From assembly GCA_009602725.1 (NCBI GenBank), contig WELB01000021.1:1-19427 (forward strand): 19,427 nucleotides of DNA. The letters are read 5' to 3'. Source of the DNA: Spirogloea muscicola (taxonomy: Eukaryota; Streptophyta; Zygnematophyceae; Spirogloeales; Spirogloeaceae). The position numbers and the translations under genes are program-made. The notes under the pieces were generated by a model. It saw only the letters and a program-made list of their open reading frames with translations. It did not search any database and had not been told where the DNA came from. Positions 17,072 to 19,427 of this stretch are shown one piece after another. Every line of letters starts with the position of its first letter. Position 1 is the first letter of the stretch.

Positions 17072-19302
17072 TCATATCGTGAAGGGCCGGTTGATATCAA
17101 ACATGCTGGACGCCGTGAGTTGCGGGACCTGCCCAGCAAGTGGCCAACTTTGTCAGGCCAGGGATGAGTGTGCAGATACCAGAGCTGACTGTGCCGAGGC
17201 AAATGGCAGTAGACTGAAAGGCCCATCTAGGTGTACCTGCTTTTGGATATGCATAACCTGCCAGGATACTTCCTTTGACAACACCAATGCAGTGCATTGA
17301 CCACAGTGCTTCAGATATGGCTCCACAGCCCACAGCACTTCAGCATCACTGAGCTGTCAGAACGGACCTGCGTAAGGCCGCCGTGCATGCTGCCGCCAGA
17401 GATGAGCATGTCAAGGAGCGGGGACATGCCGCCACCGCCGCCACCCATCTGCTGGTTTGTCGCTCGGATGGCGTGCCGCATGGCATCCAGGGTGCTGCCG
17501 TATGTCTGTGCGTGGCCCCGCTCAATTGCCTGGATGAAGCAGAATGTCATGGCACCTGTCGATGTCACTCTTGATAGCGCCTGCGCGTGTGAGAGGAAGA
17601 GAAGGGTCCAGGCTCATAACAGTGTTATTGAGGTCTGGGTCAGGCCTTGGCTGCACAAATAAGGTGCAGTAGCACGAGACATGAGACAGCCTCGTGCTCA
17701 TCTCGTGCCAGACTGTCTCTTCACCCAGACAACACAAACATCATATCAATAGCAACCTTAAAAATACAGTCTGTAAACTTTTAACCCAAACTTGACTTGC
17801 ACGTGAGCAAGCAACTCAAATTGCAGGGGAGGAGTGCACATTGTCATTATCAGCGACAAACAATCGACAGCCAAAATTCGGCATACAGCAAGGTGGTGGT
17901 TTGTGTGCATAGGCCTGGCAGTGCAAAGTGACTGACCGCCGTGTCGGCTGAGGTCTGCGAGTCGTCGCAGCCACTGAAGCAGAATGCCTCGCCCCCGCTG
18001 GTGCCTGTGAACTTCAACGTTGGCGGCCGGTCGTCCTTCCACGTAAACCGCCCATACCTGCCCCGGCCAGGTGACACTTAGGCCAATATAGACATGGCAC
18101 TGACCTTGACTCATGACCTGGAATGCTACCGAGCGGTCTTATCAAAGTGTCCACACGAAGACTTCCGAAATGAGGGCCAACTTTCTGGCATGGTGAGCTA
18201 AAATTGACCCCAGAACAGCAGTCCAAGTGTAGCAGACACTGATGTCAAGAGTGACTACGACGTATTTGTGGCAGTCAATGTGTAAATCTGATCATTCTGG
18301 TGAAAGGTGGATGGGTTCAGTGTTTAGGGTTTAGGGTCTAGGGTCAGTGGTGGGGTTGACTTACTCAGGGGTAGGTACCCGGTTTGTTGAGATTGGTAGA
18401 CAGGAATTCAAAGAGGTGTAGGGCTTCTGCAAGGGTTTGATGGTAGTTTGTAGGGTTGCATGTTCAGGTGCTCTTGTTTGCAGAGTGCGCCATCAAAGGG
18501 TAACTGTTGAAGGGTGCGCACGCCGCACCTGTCAAAGGTGCAAAGGAAGGGCAGGTCGAGGACGGTGCCCGAGTGGCAGGCGTCAATGACGGCGGTGAGC
18601 TTCACGCCGTACGCGATGGGCCGCACCAAGCGCGCGTTGATCTCGTCGTCCACGATCATGCCCGCGCGCTCAAAATCCACGGGGCAGATGGTCTCGTCGA
18701 ACCCATCCGCCTCTTCCCCCGTGCGGTTGCGCTGCTGCGACCCGTGGCCGCTGAACTGGAAGACGAGCGAGTCGCCAGGCGCGCAGCCCGTGACGAGCCA
18801 GTACATGGCCATGAGCATGTTCGCGCGCGTCGGCCACTTGGTGGGCTCCGTCTCCAGCTCTGCATCGTGGCGCGCCAGCAGGAAGCGGGCATCAGAGAAT
18901 AGCATTCGGCTAGTCGTCACTAGATGGGCACTCGCTCGGTAAATGGTGCAGGACTCGATGGCAACGGCAAGCCCCGCAGACCGCCCTATGGGAGAGAGCT
19001 AAACAAAAATCCTAAATACAAACCCTTAATTCTAAACCCTACCCTAAACCGTGAACCCTAATCCAGAAACCCTTAATTCTAACCCGACCCTAACCCTGAA
19101 CCTCAAACCTACCGGTGAGCGTGATGATGTTGGCCTCCTCGAAGCCAAACTTCTTCATGAGCATGAACTTCATGCACTTGACGTCGTTCACACAGCCCTT
19201 GAGCTCATAGCGCGAGCCGCGGTAGTTGACGCCGACGAGCACGGCCTTCTTGCGGCCGCGCGGCGGCGGCGCGGGGCCCGGCGGGTGACCCGCGACGGCC
19301 AC
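17072..19302 (-). CDS. Type I metacaspase, start missing
   Basis: Arg/Lys-specific cysteine protease of the C14 clan; plant type I members regulate hypersensitive cell death and protein-aggregate clearance. Five exons join in phase: 19302(open)-19113, 18859-18529, 18057-17937, 17580-17368 and 17128-17072, giving about 303 residues. Order: short Pro-rich stretch, RKKAVLVGVNYRGSRYELKG, CVNDVKCM, LVFQFSGHGSQQRN with catalytic His, MIVDDEIN, AVIDACHSGTVLDLPFLC with catalytic Cys, GGEAFCFSGCDDSQTSADTA, TSTGAMTFCFIQAIERG, and the terminal QLTAS...FDINRPF. All catalytic and substrate-pocket motifs are intact. There is no ATG in frame: upstream of GCC GTC the frame reads GTG, CTG, then poly-Phe from the terminal A/T run. 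The N-terminal prodomain, including any LSD1 zinc finger, is therefore not in the window. Confidence 0.93.
18322..18456 (+). repeat. Interstitial telomeric-like repeat, TTTAGGG orientation (metacaspase intron 2)
   Basis: GTTTAGGGTTTAGGGT at 18322-18337, followed by CTAGGGT and then degenerate AGGG-containing units to about 18456. Plant-type telomere unit TTTAGGG on the + strand, inside intron 2 (18058-18528). Confidence 0.7.
19012..19110 (+). repeat. Interstitial telomeric-like repeat, CCCTAAA orientation (metacaspase intron 1)
   Basis: Degenerate CCCTAAA-type units fill most of intron 1 (18860-19112), with CTAAACCCT and ACCCTAAACC at 19033-19050. A 47-bp period is visible: AAACCCTTAATTCTA occurs at 19020-19034 and again at 19067-19081, with similar sequence following each. 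Confidence 0.75.
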
Positions 19303-19305
19303 CAG

Positions 19306-19427
<122 letters not shown>

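Overview
The window is nuclear DNA from a green plant-lineage eukaryote, probably a streptophyte. The evidence is short GT-AG introns (about 70-450 bp), very GC-rich Ala/Pro/Arg first exons, TTTAGGG-type telomeric motifs, G-box/ABRE and CRE-like promoter motifs, and proteins whose closest recalled relatives are from plants. I cannot name the genus. Coding sequence was recovered by joining exons by hand. In five of the genes the splice sites, phases and family motifs agree.

Layout. 1-540: a motif-dense promoter leading into the first exon of a quinone oxidoreductase (+), cut off by an N. 541-2753: no gene recognised. 2754-2930: a well-bordered orphan exon (-). 3364-6161: a four-exon armadillo-repeat protein of 816 residues (-), with a GC-rich upstream region holding an ABRE pair, G-quadruplex/hairpin DNA and a long pyrimidine tract. 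7500-9000: no credible gene, but a dispersed hairpin-forming repeat. 9243-12015: an FAD amine oxidase (+), interrupted between its FAD-binding exon and the rest by an N and by the antisense first exon of an MFAP1-type splicing factor. 11976-14437: an eight-exon coiled-coil protein of unknown function (-), overlapping the amine oxidase tail to tail by 40 bp. 14739-14793: a short leader-like exon cut by another N. 15045-16629: a five-exon class-I glutamine amidotransferase of the gamma-glutamyl peptidase type (+). 17072-19302: a five-exon type I metacaspase (-), lacking its start because the window ends in 122 A residues.

The genes do not form an evident pathway or cluster. They look like an ordinary dense gene neighbourhood (spliceosome, glutathione/glucosinolate-type peptide processing, polyamine or other amine oxidation, programmed-cell-death protease, ARM scaffold). 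I do not see a convincing new biological system. The most notable points are the first exons broken at the N positions inside CCG repeats, which suggest gaps or chimeric joins. Others are the MFAP1 start lodged inside the amine oxidase, the hairpin repeat family at 7.5-8.8 kb, the tRNA-like/hairpin insert and GC-type donor in the amidotransferase intron, and opposed interstitial telomeric tracts flanking the metacaspase catalytic exon.
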